Shown in pieces: positions 1 through 7,516 of a DNA stretch of 43,820 bases. Position numbers and translations under genes: made by a program. This DNA is from a virus: positions 1-43,820 of IMG/VR virus record IMGVR_UViG_3300049846_001592; one strand, 5' to 3'. Positions within the stretch are counted from its first letter, which is position 1. Every line of letters begins with the position of its first letter. The notes beneath the pieces were generated by a model that did not search any database, was not told the DNA's origin, and saw only the letters and a program-made list of their open reading frames with translations.

Positions 1-253
1 CAGGCTTGCTAGGAGCGACAGGAGAGCGGCTTCCGTCGTCGTGGCTGGCAGCGTGTGAAGCTGGCTCACCATACCGACTTCCTTCGCCGCTCGCTCCTTG
101 CTACGCGTGTAGACGATACTTGGGGGGGTCCTCCCCGACGAGCACAACATCGAGGCCAGGGGCTCGGCCGTGCTTGGCCCGGAACGAGTCCACCCCGCAC
201 CGTATCTCCGACCGCAGACTTTCAGCCAGCTTCCTTCCGTCAAGGACGTTCAT
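1..253 (-). pseudogene. folD: FolD (methylene-THF dehydrogenase/cyclohydrolase), frameshifted N-terminal part
   Basis: FolD interconverts methylene-, methenyl- and formyl-tetrahydrofolate in one-carbon metabolism feeding purine and thymidylate synthesis. From an ATG at 253 the frame reads LDGRKLAESLRSEI near the start and VVLVGEDPP at its end, both typical of the FolD N-terminus. One base out of phase it continues as SIVYTRSKERAAKEVGM and stays open to the window edge; the Tyr and Lys of YTRSK match FolD active-site residues. The two frames meet at a run of seven G (122-128 on +); six would restore a single frame. The gene follows the DUF3037 gene by about 10 bases and seems to close the same operon. 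The rest of the protein is outside the window. Whether the shift is real, phase-variable or a sequencing error cannot be told here. The family call rests on pattern recognition of the N-terminal third only. Confidence 0.8.
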
Positions 254-263
254 CGCGACTGGG

Positions 264-698
264 TTACACCGAACTTATTGACTTCTTGCGAGGTTCGACG
301 AGAGTGTAAAAGAGCTGCGATGCTTCAGACCAAGCGTTCGACACGAGAACGATCGCCTTGGGTTCAGTCACAATGAGGCTTGAAGCCTGACCTCGGACGC
401 AGGCGCGAATCACCTCAGGTGTCACCGGAGAGAGCGCTTGAAGGTTTGCCCTGAGCGCGAGCTTCTCTTTCTCAAGGAGAAGCCCGTTGATCCGGTATTC
501 ATCGTCGAACAGCTTGTACACACGCGCATTCGTCGGCGTTAGAACGACCGCAACCTCGTTCCCGTGGATGTCGAAGACCACAAGTCCGACGTTGACCCCT
601 TCAGCCCTATCCACATCCGGGTGGAATTGGAGGAGGCTGTAGAGCCCCAATCGTCGCCCCAATTTAGGGGGTTCTATGGGCGGTCGATAGCGCATCAC
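264..698 (-). CDS. DUF3037-family protein
   Basis: A 144-residue protein of the DUF3037 type. The diagnostic start is visible: LYSLLQFHPDVDRAEGVNVG followed by LVVFD, matching the family pattern of a Tyr-Ser-Leu strand, an Arg-x-Glu and an Asn-Val-Gly turn. The middle is charged and helical and the last third alternates hydrophobic strands. The biochemical role of this family is not established; members occur in bacteria and some mobile elements. Its ATG overlaps the stop of the Thg1-like gene in an ATGA junction, so the two are probably translationally coupled. The protein ends in a TAA immediately before folD. No membrane segment or signal peptide is visible. Confidence 0.75.
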   Translation of the reverse strand: MMRYRPPIEPPKLGRRLGLYSLLQFHPDVDRAEGVNVGLVVFDIHGNEVAVVLTPTNARVYKLFDDEYRINGLLLEKEKLALRANLQALSPVTPEVIRACVRGQASSLIVTEPKAIVLVSNAWSEASQLFYTLVEPRKKSISSV

Positions 699-1483
699 CC
701 CTGCGGAATCACAAGCGAATCCTCAGCCTCGGAGGCAGCGATCAGTTCACCTAGGAACAGCGCATAGGCGTCACGTTCCAGGAGATCCTTGTCGATTCGA
801 AGCACCCTTCGCAGTTTGGTGCCCACCTCCCCGGTCTTGGAGTTGAGGGCTTGCCTCTCCTCGCGGTCGAAGAACAACCCCACTCCTTTGCGCTGCCATG
901 CGGGTACCTCCGAAAAGCGGATACCACGCTCGGCGAGGAGCGATTCACGTTCGGAGGAGGACGTGTTGTCGAGGAGGCTTTGCGCCTGTCCCGGGCCCTT
1001 CCCTTCCTGACGGAGAGTCCAGTATGACCAACCGTTCAAGGAAGCACGTAGAGCATCTGCCTGGCGCCACCTGAAGTAGTCGAACACGTCGACGGTGCTC
1101 TCGCCCACCCACACACGGGCATCGAACTCGGCGAGCTGGCCGAGCTTCAAGGAGAAGACCCCGGTCGCCCGTCCGGCACTGAGGGAGACGAGCTTCTCCA
1201 CCTCGCGGTTGAACAACGTGCTATTCCGCGGCAAGAGCACGGAGATTTCATCGCTCTCCGTGTACGCATAAACACCTCTCAGCATGAGCAGGAGCGCGCT
1301 CGCGGTCTCGACCATCTTCTCGTGGAACGAGAAGTCGAACGGCTTCACCAGCCCCAACCTCGTGGTCAGTGACGTGAAGGAACGGCCGTCGACACGAACG
1401 ACGCCATAGGAGCCGTCCGGAACTCGGAGGGAGTGGAAACACTCCCTCTTCCGCATCATTGCCTCGAAGTCGTCGTTACGCAT
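695..1483 (-). CDS. Thg1-like 3'-5' RNA polymerase (tRNA-His guanylyltransferase family)
   Basis: A 262-residue Thg1/TLP-family protein. These enzymes add nucleotides to RNA 5' ends in the 3'-to-5' direction: Thg1 adds G-1 to tRNA-His, and the bacterial and phage-type TLPs can repair truncated tRNA 5' ends. The two-metal catalytic residues are visible: Asp in VVRVDGRSF (about residue 32) and Asp-Glu in YTESDEI (78-79). Other family landmarks are FNREVEKLVSL (91-101), EFDARVW (119-125), FDYFRWRQAD (134-143) and the QRKGVG near 197-202. The His-x-Ile-Asn-Asn motif that follows WRQAD in eukaryotic Thg1 is replaced by ALRASLN, which favours a TLP-type activity over strict tRNA-His specificity. 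The C-terminal 60 residues are charged and not recognised. It lies between virion-like genes and the DUF3037 and folD genes. Inference: tRNA repair or maintenance during infection. Confidence 0.85.
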   Translation of the reverse strand: MRNDDFEAMMRKRECFHSLRVPDGSYGVVRVDGRSFTSLTTRLGLVKPFDFSFHEKMVETASALLLMLRGVYAYTESDEISVLLPRNSTLFNREVEKLVSLSAGRATGVFSLKLGQLAEFDARVWVGESTVDVFDYFRWRQADALRASLNGWSYWTLRQEGKGPGQAQSLLDNTSSSERESLLAERGIRFSEVPAWQRKGVGLFFDREERQALNSKTGEVGTKLRRVLRIDKDLLERDAYALFLGELIAASEAEDSLVIPQG

Positions 1484-1502
1484 CGAGGCCGTTCTACACC
1501 GA

Positions 1503-2351
1503 CTACCGCCCCTTGCTCTTCAGCGCTGCATCGGGATCCCGGTACGTTGCCCGAACGTAGTCGTTCATCATCCCGTCCAAGAGCTTGCCCATCTCTTCGA
1601 GGTTCGCGACCATGCCGGCGTAGCGTTCTTCGGCCTTGTCCTCGTAGATCGTCATGTACTGAGCGACGCCACGAACCTTTTTCCAAAGAGAGTTGTAAGC
1701 CTCCATGTTCAAGGTGTCGAACGGTTTGCCGACGTACCAACCTCCCTTGTACCCGCTCGGAATGAGAATCTCCGTGTACTCGATGTGGTGCCAAATCTGG
1801 TACCCCACATCCTTCAAAGCGCCGAAGCGCTCCTGAACTTGATGGTGTTTCTTAGACACCACCGCGAAGCTCTTGTACGCGGCATCGAGTTTCTTGACCG
1901 GCTCGGTCTCCTTTGCCTTGGTAAGGTACGCACGCAGCTTCCTCGGAAGCTCGTAGAGCACCTTCCCGAGATCGCTGAGACCATTGTCGTAACCCAACAT
2001 GGACAACCACTGGTTGCCCTTGAGTTTCGCCAACGCAGCATGCGTAGCGGCAATGAAGGGGGCGGACTTCTTGGCGTCCAGTCCCTGAAGGGCCTCTAGG
2101 AAATTCTCGACTTCCTTCACCCCATCTCGCTGCACTTCTTTGGCATCCGCTTCGAGCGACTTCAAGTCGCTCAAAACCTTCTTCGCCAAGGGGAGGGCTT
2201 TCTTAACGGCCTCCTCACCCTTCTCGATCTCCTCCTCAGGATTGTATGGGCGCCCCCCACGGTTTTCGTCAGGGGCGTAGGGGAGGATAAACGCCCGTTT
2301 CTCACGGGCTGCAATGAACCGTTGGGCGACGCGATGTCCAAGAGTACGCAT
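1503..2351 (-). CDS. Helical virion-associated-like protein with RVAQRF N-terminal motif
   Basis: A 282-residue protein of unknown function. The ATG at 2351 is preferred because it places LGHRVAQRFIAA at the extreme N-terminus, the same basic motif that opens several neighbours; an in-frame TTG lies seven codons upstream at 2372. Residues 30-120 are rich in Lys and Glu and predicted helical or coiled coil. The C-terminal half has Trp/Tyr-rich stretches (GYQIWHHIEYTEI, GYKGGWYVGKPFD) that suggest a compact domain. No catalytic motif is recognised. It ends in TAG, with a second in-frame TAG three codons on, about 20 bases before the Thg1-like gene. A virion or injected-protein role is inferred only from its position and the shared N-terminal motif. 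Confidence 0.65.
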   Translation of the reverse strand: MRTLGHRVAQRFIAAREKRAFILPYAPDENRGGRPYNPEEEIEKGEEAVKKALPLAKKVLSDLKSLEADAKEVQRDGVKEVENFLEALQGLDAKKSAPFIAATHAALAKLKGNQWLSMLGYDNGLSDLGKVLYELPRKLRAYLTKAKETEPVKKLDAAYKSFAVVSKKHHQVQERFGALKDVGYQIWHHIEYTEILIPSGYKGGWYVGKPFDTLNMEAYNSLWKKVRGVAQYMTIYEDKAEERYAGMVANLEEMGKLLDGMMNDYVRATYRDPDAALKSKGR

Positions 2352-2377
2352 GCTATCTACCGCTTTCCCCAAGTGAT

Positions 2378-3895
2378 TTATGTGCGGCCCGTACGCCGCA
2401 CTGAAACGTTACTTCCCAAAGTGTGAAGGGAGACAACAGTAACGGAACTATCAGCCTGAAGCCGAATCTCTTCTTCACCAGGGTACCGGCGCATCGTCGC
2501 CACCGTACCGAATTCATCCACGTCGGACCGTCGAGCGAGGATCTCAATAACCACATCTTCGCCCCGCACTTCTTTGCCGTGTGGGGAATCCGCCTTCAAC
2601 CTATTCGGCGTCCAGAAGACACCCAAATTTCCAAGGTCGATTGCATCTGCGCTTGGAATGCGGACGGCACGGTACAGAGTCATAGGATTCCCCTGTGAAT
2701 CGATCCAAGCGATGATACGAGACTTGGCCTCAGCGAAGTCTGACGCGCGGATAACACGCGGGTTGGCCTCGGGCTTAAGGATCAGCTCCTTCTCATGCCC
2801 GAAAGTACGACCGCTCAAGGGCATTTTGTCTTGAGCCCAGTGGACGAGGACATCGTCCACATCGACCTCGTACGGCGTGTACATGTCAGGGGACAGATAG
2901 ACGGGCTCTTCAGTGGTCAACGACATCCCGCCCATATGCCGCGGGCGTTCCTTGTACCTGTAGGCGATGATCTTGGCGCCGTGTGATCGGGTAAAGGCCG
3001 CCCGAACGTCTGCGTCGTATGCCGCCTTCTCCTTCGGATTGAGCGAGAGATACGCCTCAAACACCCTGCCCTTGCCTGCGGAAGGCCGATGCACCCACTC
3101 CATCACCGGCGGGTACATCTTGTCGACCGCCATATCGAGCCACATGGACGCGGCTTTCACCCGGTCCCGCCATGCTCGGCCATCTCCCGACAAGTCGTCT
3201 TCGGACGCGTGCTCGACCTTCTTGAAGTCCTTCCTGGCTTGGGCAAGAAGAGCTGAGGCCCATCCCTGCCGACGCGTCGAGGGGTCCGTGAAGACATTGG
3301 CGATGACCGCAGTCTTCTTGTCCCGGGAGACGACTTGTAGAGCTGCCACGGCCTTCCCGTCCACGTACGCCACGTAGCGGTAGCTCCCGTGTGGGCTCGT
3401 GAACTTGGCGATACCGTTGCCCGACGGCTTTTTGCCTCGCTCTGGGCCGATGCCAGGCACCTTGCCGGGGTCGTTCAAGTAGACCTCTAGGCCGGCCGTC
3501 CTGAACGTATGACCGAACCTACGAAGCTCGTGGTAACGAGCATCATCCTCTCGGGTGATGGTGACCTCGTCGTCGCCGAACTGGTCTGATGTCCCGTCGT
3601 AGATGACGCCCTCGACGACCACCCACTGATGTTGCCCGTTCTTGCGCTCAATTCGACGACGTGCGGCAAAGGCCGGATCATACGATCGCTCGCCCCACAC
3701 GATGAAAGAGCGTCCGACGGGAGCAAGCCCGGCCCGTCGAGCTTCCGACAGGAACTCGTCGGAAACCAGTTCACAGTCGCCCCACTTGCTACGGACGCCG
3801 CTTACGTTCTCATGGCGCACCCGTACGAGGAGGTCTCGAAGCGCCGAGGCCGTCGCCGTTTTGTATCGGGCGAGAACGCGGGCAGAGGTGCTCAT
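2378..3895 (-). CDS. GNAT acetyltransferase-like protein with two candidate ADP-ribosyltransferase domains
   Basis: A 505-residue multidomain protein starting MSTSARVLARY; its ATG overlaps the stop of the gene before it (ATGA). Residues about 172-229 look like a GNAT acetyltransferase core: beta strands YRYVAYVDGKAVAALQVV, then VFTDPSTRRQGWASALL, where RRQGWA is the acetyl-CoA-binding R/Q-x-x-G-x-A loop. Two later segments each carry the R, S/T and E-x-E order of arginine-type ADP-ribosyltransferases: first AYRYKE (311-316), SLTTE (325-329), GHEKELILK (366-374); second LYRAV (407-411), VFWTP (426-430), EEEIRL (474-479). The GNAT call is fairly firm; the two ART calls are motif inference. ARTs of T4 (Alt, ModA, ModB) modify host RNA polymerase and translation proteins, and Alt is injected with the DNA, so a similar host-takeover role is possible. 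It sits downstream of the capsid genes and shares the RVLARY-type N-terminus with other proteins here. Confidence 0.65.
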   Translation of the reverse strand: MSTSARVLARYKTATASALRDLLVRVRHENVSGVRSKWGDCELVSDEFLSEARRAGLAPVGRSFIVWGERSYDPAFAARRRIERKNGQHQWVVVEGVIYDGTSDQFGDDEVTITREDDARYHELRRFGHTFRTAGLEVYLNDPGKVPGIGPERGKKPSGNGIAKFTSPHGSYRYVAYVDGKAVAALQVVSRDKKTAVIANVFTDPSTRRQGWASALLAQARKDFKKVEHASEDDLSGDGRAWRDRVKAASMWLDMAVDKMYPPVMEWVHRPSAGKGRVFEAYLSLNPKEKAAYDADVRAAFTRSHGAKIIAYRYKERPRHMGGMSLTTEEPVYLSPDMYTPYEVDVDDVLVHWAQDKMPLSGRTFGHEKELILKPEANPRVIRASDFAEAKSRIIAWIDSQGNPMTLYRAVRIPSADAIDLGNLGVFWTPNRLKADSPHGKEVRGEDVVIEILARRSDVDEFGTVATMRRYPGEEEIRLQADSSVTVVSLHTLGSNVSVRRTGRT

Positions 3896-4293
3896 CCCTT
3901 GATCTGCTCCTCGGCGAACTGAACCTTCCACCGCTTTGCGTCCCGATCCCATAGAACGTAGGGGTTCCGCGGTACGAAGTCGAAGTGCACCTGATCGTCC
4001 GCGTCAACCCAAACGTACATAGTCCCGATGCGGATGTCCTTGGCTCGACGAGGATCGCCAACGAGCCAATCCTGTCCGAGTCGGCGAATGAGGTCTCCGA
4101 CCCACCCTCCAAACTCCTGAGAGCCAGGGGCCGGGAAGAAACCGCCGAAGTTCGCCAACTCCGCATAGGAGATGTCAAAGGCTTCGAACTCGGAGACCTT
4201 GGGCGGCTCTGGAAGCAACGGCATAGAGGCAGCCCGGCGCCTGAACCAGTACCGAGCCGCCACACGTTTCGCCAGGGTGCTACCCACGCTCAT
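3892..4293 (-). CDS. Small protein with KRVAARYW N-terminal motif
   Basis: A 133-residue protein of unknown function. It begins with a basic segment, LAKRVAARYWFRRRAAS, then a proline-rich linker (PLLPEPPKVSEFE) and a compact C-terminal region with alternating strands (MYVWVDADDQVHFDFVPRN). The basic N-terminus resembles that of the two following proteins. Its stop overlaps the start of the GNAT/ART gene, so the two are likely co-translated. No enzyme motif is seen. Upstream is a 230-base gap ending at the LAGLIDADG-methyltransferase gene. Virion association is inferred only from context. Confidence 0.6.
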   Translation of the reverse strand: MSVGSTLAKRVAARYWFRRRAASMPLLPEPPKVSEFEAFDISYAELANFGGFFPAPGSQEFGGWVGDLIRRLGQDWLVGDPRRAKDIRIGTMYVWVDADDQVHFDFVPRNPYVLWDRDAKRWKVQFAEEQIKG

Positions 4294-4339
4294 AACGAGC
4301 GCCTGGGATAAGAGAACTAGCCCTTCGACGCTGGAGAGG

Positions 4340-4373
4340 CAACTAGGAAGACACCCCGTGGCTCTCCTAGTTG
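4340..4373. terminator. Inverted repeat downstream of the LAGLIDADG-methyltransferase gene
   Basis: CAACTAGGA (4340-4348) and TCCTAGTTG (4365-4373) form a perfect 9-bp stem that can be extended with one mismatch, leaving a loop of about 16 bases. It lies about 150 bases past the end of the methyltransferase gene. No T-run follows on either strand, so it is a weak terminator candidate and could equally be an operator or a scar. Confidence 0.35.
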
Positions 4374-4374
4374 A

Positions 4375-4521
4375 CCCCCATTAACGGAACTCGTATGGGC
4401 GCGTGTCTTTGGTGTTGCCGAACAAGAGAAGGTCGGCGCAATTGCGAAGAAACAGGACGACGAGCTTGCGTTGATCGTGAATCACCGCAAGGGCGAGATC
4501 GCGGTCGTACGCTTTATATGA
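4375..4521 (+). pseudogene. Possible gene remnant on the plus strand, no start codon
   Basis: Between the homing-endonuclease fusion and the next virion-like gene, the plus strand holds 48 open codons running from just after one TGA to another TGA at 4519-4521. The peptide contains ELVWARVFGVAEQEK and later LALIVNHRKGEIAVVRFI, which read like natural protein (balanced charge, beta-strand pattern) and not antisense noise. There is no ATG, GTG or TTG at a useful place. It may be the 3' end of a gene cut off when the neighbouring element arrived. I do not recognise the family, and chance is not excluded. Confidence 0.25.
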
Positions 4522-4527
4522 TACGCC

Positions 4528-6438
4528 CTACTTTCGAAGTACGAGGATCGGTTCGAATTTCGCTTCCTTTCCGATCCGACCGAGAGGTAACTCAAGAGTT
4601 CTCTCTAAGGTAAACCCAAGCACACGAGCAATCCTGGCGAGTTCGTCGACGATAGGGAACTCCTGTCTGCCAACACGAACGTTTTTTGTGTTCACACAGA
4701 ACACACCGCCTTCTCGAAGCACTTGGAATGACTTACGAGCAAAAGGCGTGAGAAACTCTTCTACCCATGTTGTCCAGGTTTTGTACCTGACCCAACTTTG
4801 TGTTGGGTCATTCGAGTAACGCTCGACAGAGAAGTAGGGTGGGCTCGTTAACACACAGTCAGCCAGGACATCGTCCAGTAGAACGTCCTCAAAAGGTGCG
4901 TTGGTGAAACGTGCGCTTGGATCGCCAAAAGCTTGAAACAGCGCTTGGAAGGAAGATGTCGCAGACGGATGGGGGTCTATCCCGAAGTAACGCCGGCCCG
5001 CCGCAAGTGTCCCAGCCGCCCTACCGCCATACCCGGCACAGGGGTCAAGCACAAGTCCTCCCAAAGGGCAATATGCCTCGACAAGAGCCTTTGCGAAACA
5101 CGGGCGGAAATTCGTCGGCGCACGCACGACAGCTTGGATCGCCCTCATCACACGAGTAGGTGTCACGGGATCACCAACTCGAAGCTGAAATTGAATGGCA
5201 CGACGAAGCAGGGTGGGATCGTACCAGGCTGCACGGAGAGAGGGGTTGTCTCGGTAACAGGCATCCCAGCGGTGAGGGAAAAAACGAAGACACGTAAGTG
5301 CCCCCGCATTGGAAGTCTTGATGATCGTAGTGCCTTCGATCTGAGTTGCCGCACGCTTCAGTCGAAGCACATCCTTGGCCACAGCTTCATCCGTAGCCGC
5401 GACCAATGGGATTTCCGTACGCGAGAGGATTGACACCGCCTCATCGACGTAGGATGAGCGCTTGGGGTCGAGGGACTTCAGCGCCGCACTGGCCTCATCT
5501 GAGGTGAACTCCTTGCGACTGTTTGCCTTAGGTCTACAGGGCGGTTTTTTCGCCAGCCCGAAACGACCCATGGCTCTCAGAACACTCTGCCGGGAGACAT
5601 TGAAGATTTCACCGATCTGTCCGGCAGAGAGACCTCGTTCCACAAGTGGTTGGATCTTTGCTTCGACAAGAATATCGCGCGGTAATGGCCCCGCACGACG
5701 AGGGTTGACCTCTAGCTTGTATGCCATACACGGGGGCATACAAGGAGAGACCTTGTCTACGAATCGAGTGAGGCTCGACCCACCTTGAATGTGAATAGAA
5801 GTATCCCCTGTAGTCTCATACAGAGAAGCTTTTAGACCATGAGTTCTCAAAACACGTAGCAACATGCGTTGGTTCGCCTTGTCCGGGCTGACAGCAAACC
5901 TCACGTAATTTGCAGTTCTTGACCCGTCATCCATGAACCAGACGGCAAGCGCCAGATCATCGACTTGAGTTGGGTCTAAGCCAACGAAGGTCTTGTCTCC
6001 CTTTCCGTCAGGGTAAAACAACCTCCAGTAAGGGAACAACGCTCGGCAACCATGCGTGAGGAGTCTATAGCCAGCATGTGCGCCCTTGTTGGATGGGATG
6101 GTTGACGAGACGAATGAGCCCCATTCCTTAGATTTCCAATCCAGGTAGGCCCTCTGATCAACAGAGTGGTGTTCAACATACCCTGCCGTCTCCGACCCGG
6201 TTCTACGCAAACCCCCGTCACCTAGCATCGAGCCAATGAGTATCGACAGAAGACGCGGGGGTAACGTTTCAGGTAAAGTGCGTCGGTCTGACTTGAGCAA
6301 AGTCGGGATGCCGTGCTCGGCTCTAAGCCGACTGATCTTCACCTGGTAGGTTGAAAACCGTTGTGCGATCTCGCCATCAGTCAGCCCCTCGACAACGTAC
6401 AGTTGATACAGCTCGTCGGATGAAATGTCCAGCTTCAT
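4528..6438 (-). CDS. LAGLIDADG homing endonuclease fused to an N4/N6 DNA methyltransferase
   Basis: A 636-residue fusion. Residues 1-45 form a helix-turn-helix (EGLTDGEIAQRFSTYQVKIS). Residues 60-250 are a LAGLIDADG-type endonuclease with two motif helices, ILIGSMLGDGG (66-76) and LAVWFMDDGS (164-173), both keeping the acidic metal ligand. A second helix-turn-helix follows (AGQIGEIFNVSRQSVLRAM, 272-290). The C-terminal 330 residues are an amino-methyltransferase of the N6-adenine/N4-cytosine class: AdoMet motif I LDPCAGYGGRAAG (464-476) precedes the catalytic motif IV TSPPYFS (531-537). It sits between the major capsid gene's terminator and the next virion-like gene, so it looks like an inserted selfish cassette, and the upstream terminator implies its own promoter. 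Inference: methylation could protect the site the nuclease cuts. Each domain call is firm; the linkage is unusual. Confidence 0.85.
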   Translation of the reverse strand: MKLDISSDELYQLYVVEGLTDGEIAQRFSTYQVKISRLRAEHGIPTLLKSDRRTLPETLPPRLLSILIGSMLGDGGLRRTGSETAGYVEHHSVDQRAYLDWKSKEWGSFVSSTIPSNKGAHAGYRLLTHGCRALFPYWRLFYPDGKGDKTFVGLDPTQVDDLALAVWFMDDGSRTANYVRFAVSPDKANQRMLLRVLRTHGLKASLYETTGDTSIHIQGGSSLTRFVDKVSPCMPPCMAYKLEVNPRRAGPLPRDILVEAKIQPLVERGLSAGQIGEIFNVSRQSVLRAMGRFGLAKKPPCRPKANSRKEFTSDEASAALKSLDPKRSSYVDEAVSILSRTEIPLVAATDEAVAKDVLRLKRAATQIEGTTIIKTSNAGALTCLRFFPHRWDACYRDNPSLRAAWYDPTLLRRAIQFQLRVGDPVTPTRVMRAIQAVVRAPTNFRPCFAKALVEAYCPLGGLVLDPCAGYGGRAAGTLAAGRRYFGIDPHPSATSSFQALFQAFGDPSARFTNAPFEDVLLDDVLADCVLTSPPYFSVERYSNDPTQSWVRYKTWTTWVEEFLTPFARKSFQVLREGGVFCVNTKNVRVGRQEFPIVDELARIARVLGFTLERTLELPLGRIGKEAKFEPILVLRK

Positions 6439-6450
6439 TCCAGTAGCACA

Positions 6451-6479
6451 AGCATAAACTAATCACAGGGCAACAGCAA
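6451..6479 (-). promoter_or_regulatory. Candidate sigma70-like promoter for the LAGLIDADG-methyltransferase gene
   Basis: On the minus strand TTGCTG (6479-6474) and TATGCT (6456-6451) are separated by 17 bases, placing a start site near 6444, just before the ATG at 6438. The match to TTGACA/TATAAT is partial (3/6 and 4/6). A promoter is expected here because a strong terminator lies just upstream. A near-palindrome, GCACATGT-ttac-arm at 6480-6499, abuts the -35 and could be an operator. Confidence 0.3.
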
Positions 6480-6526
6480 GCACATGTTTACACGTGTGCA
6501 ACATTCGCCTTCTTGGACCAAAAATG

Positions 6527-6564
6527 AACAAGGCCCGATTGGCGGAAACCAACCGGGCCTTGTT
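6527..6564 (-). terminator. Rho-independent terminator after the major capsid gene
   Basis: On the minus strand AACAAGGCCCG pairs perfectly with CGGGCCTTGTT. After one mismatch, four more pairs (TTGG/CCAA) close a short loop. The stem is followed by CATTTTTGG, giving the U-run of an intrinsic terminator. It starts about 20 bases past the capsid stop codon. This is the clearest terminator in the window and marks the end of the main late transcript. Confidence 0.85.
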
Positions 6565-6585
6565 GGCTATCTAGCCTATTTAGGC

Positions 6586-7470
6586 TCAGAAGCGCTGGAC
6601 AACGAGACGCGTCAGACCACGGGGGTTGAACGCTCCGATACCCACGTTCTCGAACACGCTGAAGCCGATCGTGCGGGCCTTGGGGTCATCGGCGCTGAGC
6701 ACCGTAAGCTCCGTGCGAACGGGGAAGCGTCCGAAGTTCTCCGGCTCCGCGCAGACGTAACAGAAGCCGACCGGGACGAGGCGGCTCGTGATGATCTGCG
6801 CGCCCCAGAGGACGGCCTGGAGGCCCGTCTTGAGGAGGGTTGCCTGGCTCTCGATGTCCAGGATGTCGCGGCCGAACTTGCGGATGTCCGCGTAGTCGAC
6901 AGCGTTCATGTAGATGCGCGCGACCCGGAGGTCGTGACGTTCGATCTCCGCGAACGCATCCGCGAGGACCGACGGCGAGATCGGTGCCACGACGGCAACG
7001 TCGGGGTTCGTCTGGCCGGGGAGCGTGTCGAAGCCCGAGACAGCGATGCTGTCCAGAACCGCGAAGACGCGCTCGTCCTCCGCTGCCTGAATCTGCGCCT
7101 TGGCGAGATCCTGACTGCGCTCGATGAGGTCGAAGCGACGCTCCTTGATCTGCGTGAGCGGGATCTCCGGGTTCGAGGCGATCTCGAACAGCGGGAAGAT
7201 CACGCGGCGAGGCTTCTGAATCGCCAGGATGTTCTGGCCTTCCTCGCCGACCACGAACGCCGTAACGTCCGGGTCCTTGTCGTAGATCGGGAGCGCACCG
7301 TCGGGGAGCGCCTCCACGAGGAACGTCTTGCGGCCAACGGCCGTGTAGTCACGGCGGAGGCGGAGGGGTTGGATCATCGAGGCGGCGAGCTTCGTACGGC
7401 CTGCGGCCGTCTTGATGTACTCGCTGATGATCTGCTGCTTGACATCGTTGGACACTTGTTGGGTTATCAT
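6586..7470 (-). CDS. Major capsid protein (HK97 fold)
   Basis: A 294-residue protein with the layout of short HK97-fold capsid proteins that lack a delta domain. An N-terminal helical arm (VKQQIISEYIKTAAGRTKLA) is followed by an E-loop region with basic residues (RLRRDYTAVGRKTFLVEALP). Next comes the spine-helix region (KERRFDLIERSQDLAKAQIQ), a P-domain helix-strand pattern (PSVLADAFAEIERHDLRVAR), and an A-domain ending in the surface strand IITSRLVPVGFCYVCAEPE. The final residues, FENVGIGAFNPRGLTRLVVQ, are a typical closing beta segment. Its neighbours support the call: decoration-like protein, Q-rich scaffold and protease lie directly upstream in the usual head-gene order, and a strong terminator follows. 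The assignment comes from architecture and context, not from a database match. Confidence 0.85.
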   Translation of the reverse strand: MITQQVSNDVKQQIISEYIKTAAGRTKLAASMIQPLRLRRDYTAVGRKTFLVEALPDGALPIYDKDPDVTAFVVGEEGQNILAIQKPRRVIFPLFEIASNPEIPLTQIKERRFDLIERSQDLAKAQIQAAEDERVFAVLDSIAVSGFDTLPGQTNPDVAVVAPISPSVLADAFAEIERHDLRVARIYMNAVDYADIRKFGRDILDIESQATLLKTGLQAVLWGAQIITSRLVPVGFCYVCAEPENFGRFPVRTELTVLSADDPKARTIGFSVFENVGIGAFNPRGLTRLVVQRF

Positions 7471-7516
7471 GACTCTTTGCCCTTATCCTTTCTGAACTTG
7501 CGGGTTCGGGCCGAGG

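Noticed and set aside
4540-4585. GGTTCGAA-containing stretch resembling a tRNA T-arm
   Set aside because: It lies in the coding end of the methyltransferase and has no matching acceptor, D or anticodon arms. No tRNA was found elsewhere.
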